A stretch of 63,101 bases of DNA from Streptomyces sp. Act143 (GCF_003143935.1 NZ_QFRX01000001.1:1900624-1963724); one strand, 5' to 3'. Counted from the first letter of the stretch, positions 1 through 9,612 are shown. Notes: generated by a model from the sequence alone, not told the origin. Program-made: numbers and translations.

Positions 1-1
1 G

Positions 2-220
2 GACGACGACGAGCACCTCGACAAGCTGCGCGGCTTCGCGGAGGACTCCGGCGAGGGCCGCTGGACCGTCGAGGCCGCCATCGACAACGCCGTGCCGCTG
101 CCCGCGATCACGGCCTCCCTGTTCGCGCGGTTCGCGTCCCGCCAGGACGACTCGCCGCAGATGAAGATGATCGCGGCGCTGCGCAACCAGTTCGGCGGCC
201 ACGCGGTCGAGTCGAAGTAG
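2..220 (+). CDS. gnd: 6-phosphogluconate dehydrogenase, decarboxylating (C-terminal fragment)
   Basis: Only the last 72 codons are inside the window. The fragment carries the C-terminal helical-domain signature of decarboxylating 6-phosphogluconate dehydrogenases (AAIDNAVPLPAI, then SLFARFASRQ and MKMIAALRNQFGGHAV). The family oxidises 6-phosphogluconate to ribulose 5-phosphate and CO2 with NAD(P)+ in the pentose phosphate pathway. The stop at 218-220 is 7 nt before the next start, so the phosphatase gene is probably co-transcribed. The catalytic and Rossmann portions lie outside the window, so cofactor preference cannot be judged. Confidence 0.85.
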   Translation, partial: DDDEHLDKLRGFAEDSGEGRWTVEAAIDNAVPLPAITASLFARFASRQDDSPQMKMIAALRNQFGGHAVESK

Positions 221-227
221 GCACACC

Positions 228-815
228 ATGGGCGATCTCCTGCTGGTCCGCCACGGGGAGACGGAGTGGAGCGTGTCGGGACAGCACACCAGCTGGACCG
301 ACCTGCCCCTCACCACACACGGTGAGGAACAGGCCAAGGCGCTCGCCCCGCTCCTGTCCGGACGGCCCTTCTCGCTCGCGCTGACCAGCCCGCTGGACCG
401 CGCGATACGCACCGCAGAACTCGCGGGCATCGCCGGGGCATCGCCCTACGACGACCTGCACGAATGGGACTACGGCGGCTACGAGGGCGTCACCACCGTC
501 GACATCCGCCGCACCCGCCCCGACTGGTACCTGTGGACGGACGGCGTGCCGCCCGGCCCCGAGGGCCATCCGGGCGAGTCGCCGGCCGAGGTCGGCGCCC
601 GCGCCGACCGGGTACTGGCCCGCGTCGACACGGCCCTTCCGCAGGGGGACGTGATCCTCGTGGCGCACGCCCACTTCCTGCGGGTCCTCACGGCCCGCAG
701 GCTCGGGCTCGCACCGGCGGACGGGCGGCTGTTCCAGCTCGCGACCGGCACCGTGAGCCGGCTGTCCACGGAGCACGGCCGTCCCGTGATCTCCGAGTGG
801 AACAGCAGACCCTGA
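228..815 (+). CDS. Histidine phosphatase superfamily protein (phosphoglycerate mutase-like)
   Basis: This 195-aa protein opens with LLVRHGETEW, the RHG motif whose His forms the phospho-histidine intermediate. The second catalytic His is in LVAHAHFLRVL near residue 150. Length and fold match single-domain cytosolic phosphatases of the PGM/SixA superfamily. The ATG at 228 lies 7 nt after gnd, so it is likely read from the same transcript. A sugar-phosphate substrate linked to the pentose phosphate pathway is possible but not shown. Its stop is 18 nt from the convergent lipase stop, with no clear hairpin between. Confidence 0.85.
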   Translation: MGDLLLVRHGETEWSVSGQHTSWTDLPLTTHGEEQAKALAPLLSGRPFSLALTSPLDRAIRTAELAGIAGASPYDDLHEWDYGGYEGVTTVDIRRTRPDWYLWTDGVPPGPEGHPGESPAEVGARADRVLARVDTALPQGDVILVAHAHFLRVLTARRLGLAPADGRLFQLATGTVSRLSTEHGRPVISEWNSRP

Positions 816-833
816 GCACGCATCCGGCCCGGG

Positions 834-2108
834 CTACAACACGTCGCCGAACTCGCTCAACACCCCTGGTGGGGCGAGGGAGTTGACGTAGTGGCCCGGG
901 CCGTGGTCGTCGAAGGAGTACTTGAACGGGATGGTCCGGGTCAGCGCCAGCCGGGTGGCGAAGAAGGCGAGCGGCGCGACGACCGCGAGACCGGCGAGGC
1001 TGTCCATCTGGGGGTAGTGCAGGCCCGGTTCCGTGACCTCCGTCCAGCCCGGCGTGCGGGGCCGCAGCAGGGGACGTACCGCCCGGCGCACCCCGTCCGT
1101 GCAGCGCACCGCCAGCCCTTCCCAGTCGCGGCCCGCGGCCGTCCGCGCGACGTCCCCCGGCAGGGTGAGCGCCTCGATCGCCGAGTCGGCGGCGAAGGTG
1201 AGCGCCGCGTCCGTCAGGCCGCGGGGCCTGCGGTAGTGGAACTCCCGGCCGAAGGGCGCGTACGGGCCGACCGGGCGGGGCGGCAGGGCCGGGACGACGT
1301 CCCGGTCGAAGATGTAGCGGATCAGCCGGTCGCGCAGCACATGCGTGTCGTGCGGCCCCGGCGCCTCCTCGCAGGCGCGGGCGAGGTCGGGGCCGCCGAC
1401 CATCGGCTGGCCGAAGGTGTAGACGCCCTTGAGCCGCTCGGCGATGTGCCGGTAGCGGGGCTCGTGCACCAGCGTGATCGCCATGATCGCGGCCATGGCG
1501 GCGCCGAGACTGTGCCCGGTGAGGTACAGGGCCTCCAGGCCGTCGCCCTTGGTGCCGTGTTCCTCGGCGTTGACGGACTCGCCGCGCAGGGCGCGTTCCA
1601 GGGCCTCGATGACGAGGTGGCGGGTGGCGCGGACGTTGCGGTAGAAGCCGGCGTGCACCTCGTGGCGGCGGCCCTCCAGCTCCACGGCGAGCATCTCGGG
1701 GCGTACGTCGGCGTCGGTGAGGATGCTGATGATGTCCTCGGGCTGGGTGCCCCGGTAGCAGAGGATCGCGACGCGCCGGTCCTTGTCCTGGATCAGATAG
1801 GCGGCGGAGGCGATGTAGAGGGCGTCCACGCGCTGTTCGAAGACCCGGGTGTCGTTCTCGTCGAGGCCCAGCCGGGTCATGATCATGGCCAGGGTCTCCG
1901 GGTCGCCGCGCTGCTGGAAGCCGGCGTAGGCGTAGGCCGAGCAGGTCGCCATGACGTGCGGCAGGACACCGTCGGGGTCGGGCTGGTGCTTGGCGTCGGC
2001 GAGCCGTTCCACCAGGTCGGGGTAGACCGGGAAGCCGCTCGGATCGGTCTCGGGTTTGCAGGGGCGCAGTGCCGCGAACGTGGGCCCCTTGACGTGGTCG
2101 TCCCGCAT
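834..2108 (-). CDS. Lipase family protein (class 3 lipase fold)
   Basis: This 424-aa alpha/beta hydrolase has the nucleophile elbow TGHSLGAAMA near residue 230 and the surrounding Lipase_3 features (AILCYRGTQP upstream, GVYTFGQPMVG downstream, a late Asp/His region). No signal peptide is visible. The start at 2108 is chosen because GGGGGAGG sits about 8 nt upstream and homology begins there; the longer reading frame upstream is not supported. It is divergent from the peroxidase/nitroreductase pair with a 370-bp gap. Class 3 lipases hydrolyse acylglycerols, so it could release fatty acid for the neighbouring peroxidase, but that link is inference. Confidence 0.8.
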   Translation of the reverse strand: MRDDHVKGPTFAALRPCKPETDPSGFPVYPDLVERLADAKHQPDPDGVLPHVMATCSAYAYAGFQQRGDPETLAMIMTRLGLDENDTRVFEQRVDALYIASAAYLIQDKDRRVAILCYRGTQPEDIISILTDADVRPEMLAVELEGRRHEVHAGFYRNVRATRHLVIEALERALRGESVNAEEHGTKGDGLEALYLTGHSLGAAMAAIMAITLVHEPRYRHIAERLKGVYTFGQPMVGGPDLARACEEAPGPHDTHVLRDRLIRYIFDRDVVPALPPRPVGPYAPFGREFHYRRPRGLTDAALTFAADSAIEALTLPGDVARTAAGRDWEGLAVRCTDGVRRAVRPLLRPRTPGWTEVTEPGLHYPQMDSLAGLAVVAPLAFFATRLALTRTIPFKYSFDDHGPGHYVNSLAPPGVLSEFGDVL

Positions 2109-2478
2109 GTACGGACCTCCCCCGGACGTCTGCGGGTCAGGGACGTGGAGCACACCACCGCGCCCCTCCGGCGTCAACCGAAGGGGCGTCACTGACCGGC
2201 CAACGCGGGTGCGGCCGGGTGGGGTTGCTGGGATTCGGGGGCGGCGCGGGGCGGGCCGCGGAGGCGGGCGGGGCGTCACGGGCGCCCCGCTGACGTGCCC
2301 GATCACCGCCGATCGTGCAATTGTTCGCATGCGGCGCAAGGGGGCGCACATCGGCGCGAACCTTCGCTGCGGGCGCCTTCCGGCCGTCGATAGCGTGCTT
2401 GCCCCTGTCCGGTGCGCACCCCGCGAAGGGTGCGGGCCGGGCCCTGTCCCGTACGCGTCCGTGTGAAGGAAGCGACCG
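2109..2478. other. Divergent intergenic region, lipase / peroxidase
   Basis: No convincing gene lies in these 370 bp. A TTGACG on the minus strand (2172-2177) could be the -35 box of the lipase promoter. A locally AT-richer patch around 2312-2335 (GTGCAATTGTTCGCAT) is the likeliest regulatory spot. The sequence GGGGCGTCAC occurs twice, near 2182 and near 2270. AAGGAAG before 2479 is the ribosome binding site of the peroxidase gene. Confidence 0.4.
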
Positions 2479-5352
2479 ATGACCGAGACCGGGCAGCACG
2501 AGCAGCAACGTTACGAACGGTACGAGGGCGGCAGTCCGGAGGCGGAACGGCTGGTCTTCGAGCAGTTGGCCCGCGAACTGATGGAGGTGCAGGTCAGGAA
2601 CCGGCGGGCCGGGGGCGGCGGGATCTCTCGCGCGTTCCATGCCAAGGCGCCGGTGGCCGTGGAGAACGCCCGGCTGCGTTTCCACGACGACCTTCCTGCG
2701 GCGCTGCGCGTCGGGTTCGCCCAGCCGGGCGCCGAGTATCCGGCGGTGGTACGGCTGTCCAACGCGAGCGGCATCCGGCAGGGCGACGGCTCGCCCGATC
2801 TGCGGGGCGCGGCGGTGCGGGTGCAGGTGTCGGACGAGGAGAGCCATGACCTGCTGGCGACCAGCTATCCGGTCTCGCACGCCCGCAACGCACGGGAGTT
2901 CGTGGCGTTCGCCAAGGCGATGGCCGGTGCGCGCAACCCGTTGCAGAAGGCGTTCGGGCTGTTCGTGAAGCTGCCGCTGGCCGTGGGGCTGGGGACGGCC
3001 AACCGGATGCGGCGCAATGTGCGGGCCGCGACCCGGCACACCGTGGACTCCCTCGCCGGGGAGACGTTCTGGAGCCGCGGCGCCATCCTGTGGGGCGAGG
3101 CGGGACCCGTGCGCTATCTGCTGCGTCCCGCCCCGGGCAGCCCGCCCGCGCCCACCCCGGACCGCCGTGACCCGGACCTGCTGCACCGGGAGTTCGCGCG
3201 CCGGCTCGCGCAGACGGACGTGAGCTACGACCTGTGCGTGCAGCGGTTCGTGGACGAGCGGCGCACTCCGGTCGAGGACGCCTCGGTGGAGTGGAAGGAC
3301 GCCGTCGCGCCCGCGCTGCCGGTCGCCCGGCTCACCATCCCGAGCCAGGACCTCACCTCGGCCGAGGCCCGCGCCGCAGCCCGCCGCATCGAGGACCTGG
3401 CCTTCAACCCCTGGTACACCACCGACGAGTTCCGTCCGCTCGGCAACATCAACCGGTCCCGCAAGGCGGCGTACCAGGCGGGCAGCGCACACCGGCTGGG
3501 CCTGCGGTTCGTCACCGAGGAACCGATACGCAACCGGATACTCGGCCGCCCCATGGAGGCCGCGTTCGCGCTGCTGAACCGGTATGTCCCCTGGCACCGG
3601 CTGCCGTTGCAACTGAGCCTGCTGAACCTGGTGTTCCTGCGCAAGGTGCTGCGGCGCCGCAACCTGATCGACACCGAGCCGCGCGAGGCGCCCCCGGCCG
3701 CCCAGCGGGTGCCGGCGCCGATCCCGGAGCGGCTGCGCGGCGAGCGGTCGTACGACGGGACGTACAACGACCTGTCGGCCCCGGCGATGGGCGCGGTCGG
3801 CTCCGCCTTCGGCCGCAACCTGAGGCCCGTGTACCGCCCGGACCTCTTCGACACCCCGAACCCGGTCACGGTGAGCCGCCAGCTGCTGTACCGCGAGAGC
3901 TTCGTGCCCGCGACCTCGCTCAATGTGCTGGCCGCGGCCTGGATCCAGTTCCAGGTGCACGACTGGGTCAACCACCGGCGGTACAAGACCGGTGAGCGCA
4001 GTGTCGAGGTGCCGCTGCCGCCCGGGAGCGGACCGTGGCACAACACGCCGGGCGGGCCCGCCGAGTCGGTGATGCGGTTCGCCGAGAACGAGGGCCTCGA
4101 ACAGCCGGGCGGCCGGCCGCCGGTCCTGTTCGGCAACGTCGCCTCGCACTGGTGGGACGGCTCCGAGGTGTACGGCGCCGACGAGCAGACCGCGCGCTTC
4201 CTGCGCGAGGCCGACGGGCGTGCCGAACTCCGCCTGGAGGACGGCCACCTGCCGACGGGGACGAACGGCTCGATCCCGTTGACCGGCTTCAACGAGAGCT
4301 GGTGGATGGGCCTGAGCGTCATGCACACGTTGTTCGCCCGGGAGCACAACGCGGTGTGCGCGGCGCTGCGCGCGGAGTACCCGGGGATGGGCGAGGAGCG
4401 GATCCACCACACGGCACGTCTGGTGGTGTCGGCGCTCATCGCGAAGATCCACACGGTGGAGTGGACCCCGGCGATCCTGGCCACCGAGGCGATCGACATC
4501 GCGCTGAAGACCAACTGGCAGGGCCCGCCCAGGAAGTGGCTCAACCAGCTGGGCCTGTGGCTGTTCGAGGCGCACTCGCTGACCGGCATCCCGAAGACCC
4601 TCCCCGACCACCACACGGCGCCGTACTCGCTGACCGAGGACTTCGTCACCGTCTACCGCATGCACCCGCTGGTCCCGGACGACTTCGAGCTGCGCGAGCA
4701 CCACTTCGGGCAGCGTCTGGAGACGGTCGGCTTCCTGGACATCCAGGGGACCGCGGCGGAGTCGCAGATCCGCAAGACGGGCCTGGCGAACTCGCTGTAC
4801 TCCTTCGGCATCGCCCACCCGGGCGCGATCACGCTGCACAACTTCCCGCGGGCGCTCCAGCAGTTCGAGCGGGACGGCTAGATCATCGACCTGTCGGTGG
4901 TGGACCTGGTCCGCACGCGGCGGCGCGGCGTCCCGCGGTACAACGACTTCCGCGAGGGGCTGCACAAGAAGCGCATCCGCTCCTTCGAGGAACTCACCGA
5001 GAACGCCGAGACGCTGGCGCGGCTGAAGGAGGTGTACCGCTCGGTCGACGAGATCGACACGGTGGTGGGCCTGTTCGGGGAGAACCCGCCGACCGGCTTC
5101 GGCTTCAGCGACACCGCCTTCCGCATCTTCATCCTGATGGCGAGCAGGCGGCTGCAGTCCGACCGCTTCCTCAACGTCGACTACCGGCCCGAGGTGTACA
5201 CCCCGCTCGGCATCGACTGGGTGGAGAGCAGCGGCATGAACTCCGTGATCCTGCGGCACTGCCCGGAGCTGGCGGCGCTGCTGCCGCGGGACGCCAGCGC
5301 GTTCGCGCCGTGGCGGACCGTACGGCCCACGAGCGACGGAGGCCATGAGTGA
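2479..5352 (+). pseudogene. Catalase-like / animal heme peroxidase fusion, interrupted by an in-frame TAG
   Basis: One continuous frame of 957 codons is broken only at codon 801 (TAG, 4879-4881). Residues about 40-340 resemble the catalase-like heme fold (SRAFHAKAPVAVENARLRF, then YPAVVRLSNASG). Residues about 420-950 form an animal heme peroxidase/dioxygenase domain: QFQVHDWVNH carries the distal His, HTLFAREHNAV the following helix, and YRMHPLVPDDF the probable proximal His. After the TAG, the C-terminal family signature resumes in the same frame (VDLVRTRRRGVPRYNDFRE). Homologs usually have an acidic residue where the TAG sits, so GAG to TAG is the simplest cause. The product is either truncated at 800 aa or made by readthrough. 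The stop overlaps the next start by 4 nt. Confidence 0.75.
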
Positions 5353-6734
5353 ACCCGGCCGACGAACCGCACGCCGGTCCGGGCGATGCCCATCCGGGGC
5401 TGGGCGACCTGCTCGCCCGGCCCCTGCTGGAGACGCTCTGGCACCGCCGTACGCACCGGGTCAGCCGGGGCGCGTCGGTGCCGGCCGGCTCGATGAGCTA
5501 CCGCTCACCGCACTCCCCCGAGCCGCTGTCCGAGCTGGAGGAGGCCCTGCTGATCGCGGTGACCGGCTGCACCGGACTGACCATGCCGGACCGCCCCTTC
5601 GAGGACCCGCGCGACGGCACGCCGATCATGGCCAAGCCCAATCTGACCATGGCCGGACGGACCGCGGGCAGCCCCGACAACGCGCAGGGCACGCACTTCT
5701 TCCTGATCAACGACACGGGCACGTACTACCTGCGGAAGCTGCCACCGGCGCCACAGGAACCCTTCACGGAGGGAGCTCTGCTGGCCCGGGCCCGGGAAGC
5801 GAAGGTACGCGTCCTCGACCACCGGCTGGACGTCACCCAGCGGGACTTCCCGGCGTACCTGGACTCCAACCGCTTCCTGTCCAACCTGCCGGGCACCACG
5901 GTGCTGTTCCCGGTGGTGGACCTGTCCCACCAGTACATCAACGCGTTGATGTACCTGCTGACCCAACCGGATGGCGCCCGGCCGACGTTGGTCGACGACC
6001 GCAACTTCTACCGTCCGGCGGGCGTGAAGAAGTGGGTGCGCAACGGCTTCCTCAACGAGAACCTCAAGCTCCCGCTGGGCGCGCTGGGCCCCATGCGCAC
6101 ACAGATCGAGGCCGACCTCCTCCTGCAGAACCTCATGCTGACGGCGGAGGCGATGGGCCTGGGCGCCTGGATCCACGCCTCGATCAACCCTCAGATAGCG
6201 CTGGGCGACCCGAAGTTCTCCCGGGCCTACGGCAGGATGCTCGGCTTCACCTTCGTCACCCCGCGCTGGCGGCTGCCGGACATCTGGCGCTGGCACGTCC
6301 CGCTGCCCAAGTACGCGTCCCTGCGCGCCCACCCCGTCGGGCTGAAGTCACCGGAGGGCGAGCCCCTGATCGCGGCGGCCTGTCCCCCCGTGCACAAGTC
6401 CATGGCGGACGCGGTGGATGCGGTCATCGCCTCGAAGTTCGGCACCGGCGGGGTCTACACCGACAAGGACGTCTTCACCCGCATCTACAAGGAGGACTAC
6501 GGGCAGCGCTACCTGGCCGAGGCGAGCGAGTACGAGGAGCGGGTGATCGACTGCGCCCGCGACATCTGCGCGTACGTCCTGCGCACCCACCGCCGCTTCC
6601 CGGCCCACACCGACGCCATCCATGTGCCGGGGGTCTGGCTCCAGGCACATCACGTGGAGCGGGAGTACTACGAGCGGTTCTTCGTGCACGGGCTCACCGG
6701 AACGCACCGCCGCCATGGGGAGTTGTGGCACTAG
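5349..6734 (+). CDS. Nitroreductase-like flavoprotein domain protein
   Basis: This 461-aa protein starts at a GTG overlapping the peroxidase stop (GTGA), so translation is coupled. The segment LSELEEALLIAVTGCTG near residue 60 and NLMLTAEAMGLGAWIHASI near residue 265 match the FMN-binding helices of nitroreductase-type proteins. The middle and C-terminal parts are not recognised. No signal peptide or membrane segment is visible. The long chain (family domains are about 200 aa) suggests an elaborated, specialised reductase. Context with a lipase and a heme peroxidase hints at modification of an oxidised lipid; no substrate can be assigned. Confidence 0.6.
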   Translation: MNPADEPHAGPGDAHPGLGDLLARPLLETLWHRRTHRVSRGASVPAGSMSYRSPHSPEPLSELEEALLIAVTGCTGLTMPDRPFEDPRDGTPIMAKPNLTMAGRTAGSPDNAQGTHFFLINDTGTYYLRKLPPAPQEPFTEGALLARAREAKVRVLDHRLDVTQRDFPAYLDSNRFLSNLPGTTVLFPVVDLSHQYINALMYLLTQPDGARPTLVDDRNFYRPAGVKKWVRNGFLNENLKLPLGALGPMRTQIEADLLLQNLMLTAEAMGLGAWIHASINPQIALGDPKFSRAYGRMLGFTFVTPRWRLPDIWRWHVPLPKYASLRAHPVGLKSPEGEPLIAAACPPVHKSMADAVDAVIASKFGTGGVYTDKDVFTRIYKEDYGQRYLAEASEYEERVIDCARDICAYVLRTHRRFPAHTDAIHVPGVWLQAHHVEREYYERFFVHGLTGTHRRHGELWH

Positions 6735-6760
6735 AGTCCCCGGTTTGGGAGATCAACGAC

Positions 6761-6915
6761 ATGACGCCGGCCGAGGAACGAGGGTGGCGGGCGTTCGCGA
6801 CGGGGCCGGCGGTCGACTTCCGCGTCGGGGGCGACGGCGTCGGAGGCTCCGCACTTCGAGCCGGTCTTCTACACCCTCGACCTGCTGTGGCATCACCCGC
6901 ACCGTCAGCCGCCAG
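6761..6915 (+). pseudogene. Remnant of a membrane-associated oxidoreductase (pentapeptide-repeat type)
   Basis: Three short pieces of one known Streptomyces protein family survive in order but in three frames. They are the N-terminal stretch MTPAEERGWRAFATGPAVDF from 6761, FEPVFYTLDLL around 6856-6890, and GITRTVSRQ ending at 6915. The large pentapeptide-like middle and most of the membrane segment are gone, so this is a deletion fossil. Its 3' end overlaps the stop region of the dehydroshikimate dehydratase gene on the other strand. Family assignment rests on recalled conserved ends, not on a search. Confidence 0.55.
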
Positions 6916-8692
6916 TGGCCGTGTGCTGCGCGGCCAGCCGGACCGGCGCGTTCTGAGCGCCGTATCCGCGGTAGCCGCCGTCGCGCTGGACGAGTTCGAA
7001 GAAGACCCGCCCCACCGTGCGGGTGTAGCAGTGCCGGAACTCGCCGTGCGCGTCCCGGTCGTAGAGGATGCCGAGCTCGCGGTACGTCGCCAACTCGCCC
7101 TCGGCGAACTCGAAGCGGGCCGCGAGGTCGTCGTAGTAGTTGGCGGGGATGGGCAGCGGGCGCCCGCCCGCCGCGACGAAGCGGCGGGCGGCCGCCACCA
7201 CGTCGTCCGTCGCGAGGGCGATGTGCTGCGCGTGGACCGTGTCGTCGGCCGGTGCCGCCCCCACCGACAGCGCGATCCGCACGCTGCCGTCCGCGTTCGT
7301 CACCGCGCGGCTGCGCATCAGCCCGTACGGGTCGGCGACGTCCACGCTCTCCTGCGCGTGCAGCCCGAGCACGCTGCGGTGGAAGAGCGCCGCCTCGTCG
7401 AACTGGTGCCAGGGCTGGACGAGCCCGAGATGGTCGATGCGCCGTACGCCACCCGGACCGCTCTCGTGCGGCACGTCCTCGAAGTCGGCCCGCCAGTCGG
7501 GCAGTTCGGCACGGTCCGTCGCGCAGAAGAACAGCTCCGTGCCGTCCGGCGCCGCCACCGCGTCCAGCGGAGCGTCCGCGACGGCGCGCCGCCGCGGCAG
7601 CACCGGCGCCAGCAGCGCCTCCGCCCGCAGGGCGGCCCCCACCGGGTCCGGTGACTCCAGGCCGATCGCGGCGAGGCCCGTACCGTCCCGGCGTCCGGCC
7701 GGCCCCGTGTTCACGAGCACTCGCGCCGCGCCCTGCTGCCACAGGTCGACCGGCTTGCTGCGGTGCCGTGCCGTCCGGGCGAAGCCGCGGGCGCCCAGCA
7801 GCGTCGCGACCGGTGCGGCGTCCGGCGTGACCAGTTCGGCGAAGGCCACGCCCGTGGGGACGACGGGCGCCGGCGGGGTCGTGACGCCGACCGTCTCCTG
7901 AAGGAGCAGCAGGGAGCGGTGCGCGTCGACCGCCGTCGGGCCGGCCTCGGCCTGGCGGTAGACGTCGTTGAAGACCTCCAGGGAGAGCGGGCCCGCGTAG
8001 CCCGTGCGCAGGACCCGGCGGACCAGGTCCGGCACGTCGAAGCCGCCCTGGCCGGGGAAGCAGCGGTAGTGGCGGCTCCACTGGAGGACGTCCATGGCCG
8101 GCAGCGGGGCGTCGGCCAGTTGGAGGAAGAAGATCTTCTCGCCGGGGATGTCCTCGATGCCCTTGGGATCGCTGCCGCGGGACAGGATGTGGAAGCTGTC
8201 CAGGCAGGTGCCGAGGGCCGGGTGGTCGGCGGACGCGACGATGCTCCAGGCGTGGTCGTAGGTGCTCACGTGCCGCCCCCAGGCCAGCGCCTCGTACGCC
8301 ACCCGGATGCCGAACTCCTGGGCGAGCGAGGCGAGTTCGCTCAGTTGCCCGGCGGCCAGCGCGTCGTCGTCCACCGCCAGCGGGTGCACGCTGGAGCAGA
8401 CCAGGACGGTGTCGGCGCCGAGCCGTCCCATCAGCTCGAACTTGTGCCGGGCCCGGCGCAGGTTCGCCGCGAACACCTCGGCCGGTACCGCCTCCATGTC
8501 CCGCATCGGCTGGTAGAGGTCGACGGTCAGCCCGAGGTCCGCGCAGCGCGCCCGGATCTCCTCCGGGGTGAGGGGGCTGGCGAGCAGGTCGTTCTCGAAG
8601 ATCTCCACGCCGTCGAAGCCGGCCCGGGAGGCGGCCGTGAGCTTCTCGGTGAGGGAACCGCTGAGGGAGACGGTGGCGATGGACGTACGCAC
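6905..8692 (-). CDS. qsuB: 3-dehydroshikimate dehydratase with C-terminal HPPD-like domain (QsuB type)
   Basis: This 595-aa two-domain protein starts at a GTG with AGAGAGGT upstream. Residues 1-270 are an AP-endonuclease-2-like TIM barrel (sugar-phosphate isomerase fold) with FDGVEIFEND, LGTCLDSFHIL and FFLQLADAP metal and substrate segments. Residues about 290-595 are a VOC/4-hydroxyphenylpyruvate-dioxygenase-like module (IDHLGLVQPW, GRVFFELVQR). This architecture is that of QsuB-type enzymes, which convert 3-dehydroshikimate to protocatechuate. It is co-directional with the dehydrogenase gene upstream (14-nt gap), giving the last two steps of quinate/shikimate conversion to protocatechuate. 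The C-terminal tail AAQHTATGG runs into the oxidoreductase fossil. Confidence 0.88.
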   Translation of the reverse strand: MRTSIATVSLSGSLTEKLTAASRAGFDGVEIFENDLLASPLTPEEIRARCADLGLTVDLYQPMRDMEAVPAEVFAANLRRARHKFELMGRLGADTVLVCSSVHPLAVDDDALAAGQLSELASLAQEFGIRVAYEALAWGRHVSTYDHAWSIVASADHPALGTCLDSFHILSRGSDPKGIEDIPGEKIFFLQLADAPLPAMDVLQWSRHYRCFPGQGGFDVPDLVRRVLRTGYAGPLSLEVFNDVYRQAEAGPTAVDAHRSLLLLQETVGVTTPPAPVVPTGVAFAELVTPDAAPVATLLGARGFARTARHRSKPVDLWQQGAARVLVNTGPAGRRDGTGLAAIGLESPDPVGAALRAEALLAPVLPRRRAVADAPLDAVAAPDGTELFFCATDRAELPDWRADFEDVPHESGPGGVRRIDHLGLVQPWHQFDEAALFHRSVLGLHAQESVDVADPYGLMRSRAVTNADGSVRIALSVGAAPADDTVHAQHIALATDDVVAAARRFVAAGGRPLPIPANYYDDLAARFEFAEGELATYRELGILYDRDAHGEFRHCYTRTVGRVFFELVQRDGGYRGYGAQNAPVRLAAQHTATGG

Positions 8693-8706
8693 TGCGGTAC
8701 CTCTCT

Positions 8707-9582
8707 CTACTTTCCGGCGCCGACGGCGCCCGCCAGTTCCCCGATGTCCGCGAGCATGCGTGCCGCGTCGGGTTCCCGGCCGGTGAAGAGACGGAACGCG
8801 TCCGCGGCCTGGAAGACGGCCATTCCGCCGCCGTCCAGGGTGGCGCAGCCGATCGCCCGGGCGGCGCGCAGCAGCTCCGTCTCCAGCGGGCGGTAGACCA
8901 CCTCGGCGACCCAGAGCCCGGGGTGGAGGAGCTCGGCCGGGAAGGGCAGGCCGGGGTGGGCGGCCATGCCGGTGGGGGTGGCGTGGACGATGCCGTCGGC
9001 TTCCGCGAGGAGGCCCGGCAGGCGGTCCGGGGTCGCGTGGGCCGCCCGGCCCGCGCCGAAGTGGTGGTTGAGCGCGCCGGCCAGGCCCGCCGCCCGGTCG
9101 GCCAGCGCGTCGACGACGGTGACCCGCCCGGCGCCGAGGGTGAGCGTGGCGTGGGCGACGGCCGCGCCGGCCCCGCCCGCACCGAGTTGCACGACCCGCT
9201 CCAGCGGGACGTCGGGCAGGCCGCGGGCGAAAGAGGCGGCGAAGCCGGTGACGTCGGTGTTGTGGCCGACGGCCCGGCCGTCCTCGAAGACGACGGTGTT
9301 GACCGCGCCGAGCGCCTCGGCCTGCGCCGACAGCCCGTCCAGGTGCTCGATCACGAGCTGCTTGCACGGATGCGTGATGTTGAGCCCGTCGAAGCCGAGG
9401 GTGCGGGCGGAGCACACCAGATCGCCGACCGCCTCGGGCCGGACGCCGAGGACGTCGATGTCGAGCAGCCGGTACAGGTAGCGCAGCCCCTGCCGGTCCG
9501 CCTCCCGCTCGTGCAGGGCGGGGCTGAGGGACGGGCCGATGCCCGCGCCGATCAGACCGACGAGATACGAGTCCTTGGCCAC
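8707..9582 (-). CDS. aroE: Shikimate/quinate 5-dehydrogenase
   Basis: This 291-aa protein has the shikimate dehydrogenase substrate domain (GIGPSLSPALHERE, FDGLNITHPCKQ with the catalytic Lys, NTDVTGF) and a Rossmann NAD(P) site (QLGAGGAGAAVAHA). It starts at GTG 9580-9582 behind an AGGAGG. Position next to a QsuB-type dehydratase and near an MHS transporter argues for catabolic quinate/shikimate oxidation (QsuD-like) rather than the biosynthetic step. The aroE symbol refers to the family. It heads an operon with the dehydratase, divergent from the TetR gene. Confidence 0.87.
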   Translation of the reverse strand: MAKDSYLVGLIGAGIGPSLSPALHEREADRQGLRYLYRLLDIDVLGVRPEAVGDLVCSARTLGFDGLNITHPCKQLVIEHLDGLSAQAEALGAVNTVVFEDGRAVGHNTDVTGFAASFARGLPDVPLERVVQLGAGGAGAAVAHATLTLGAGRVTVVDALADRAAGLAGALNHHFGAGRAAHATPDRLPGLLAEADGIVHATPTGMAAHPGLPFPAELLHPGLWVAEVVYRPLETELLRAARAIGCATLDGGGMAVFQAADAFRLFTGREPDAARMLADIGELAGAVGAGK

Positions 9583-9612
9583 GCGGACCTCCTGTGCGGC
9601 TCACAATGTACG

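Noticed and set aside
2137..5346. Minus-strand open frame of 1069 codons opposite the peroxidase gene
   Set aside because: It is a GC-rich mirror of the real gene: low-complexity Arg/Gly/Val content, no recognised domain, no ribosome binding site.
2479..5352. Recoding of TAG as an unusual amino acid in the peroxidase
   Set aside because: No pyrrolysine system is visible and TAG is used as a normal stop elsewhere in the window (for example the lipase and LysR genes); mutation or ordinary readthrough is simpler.
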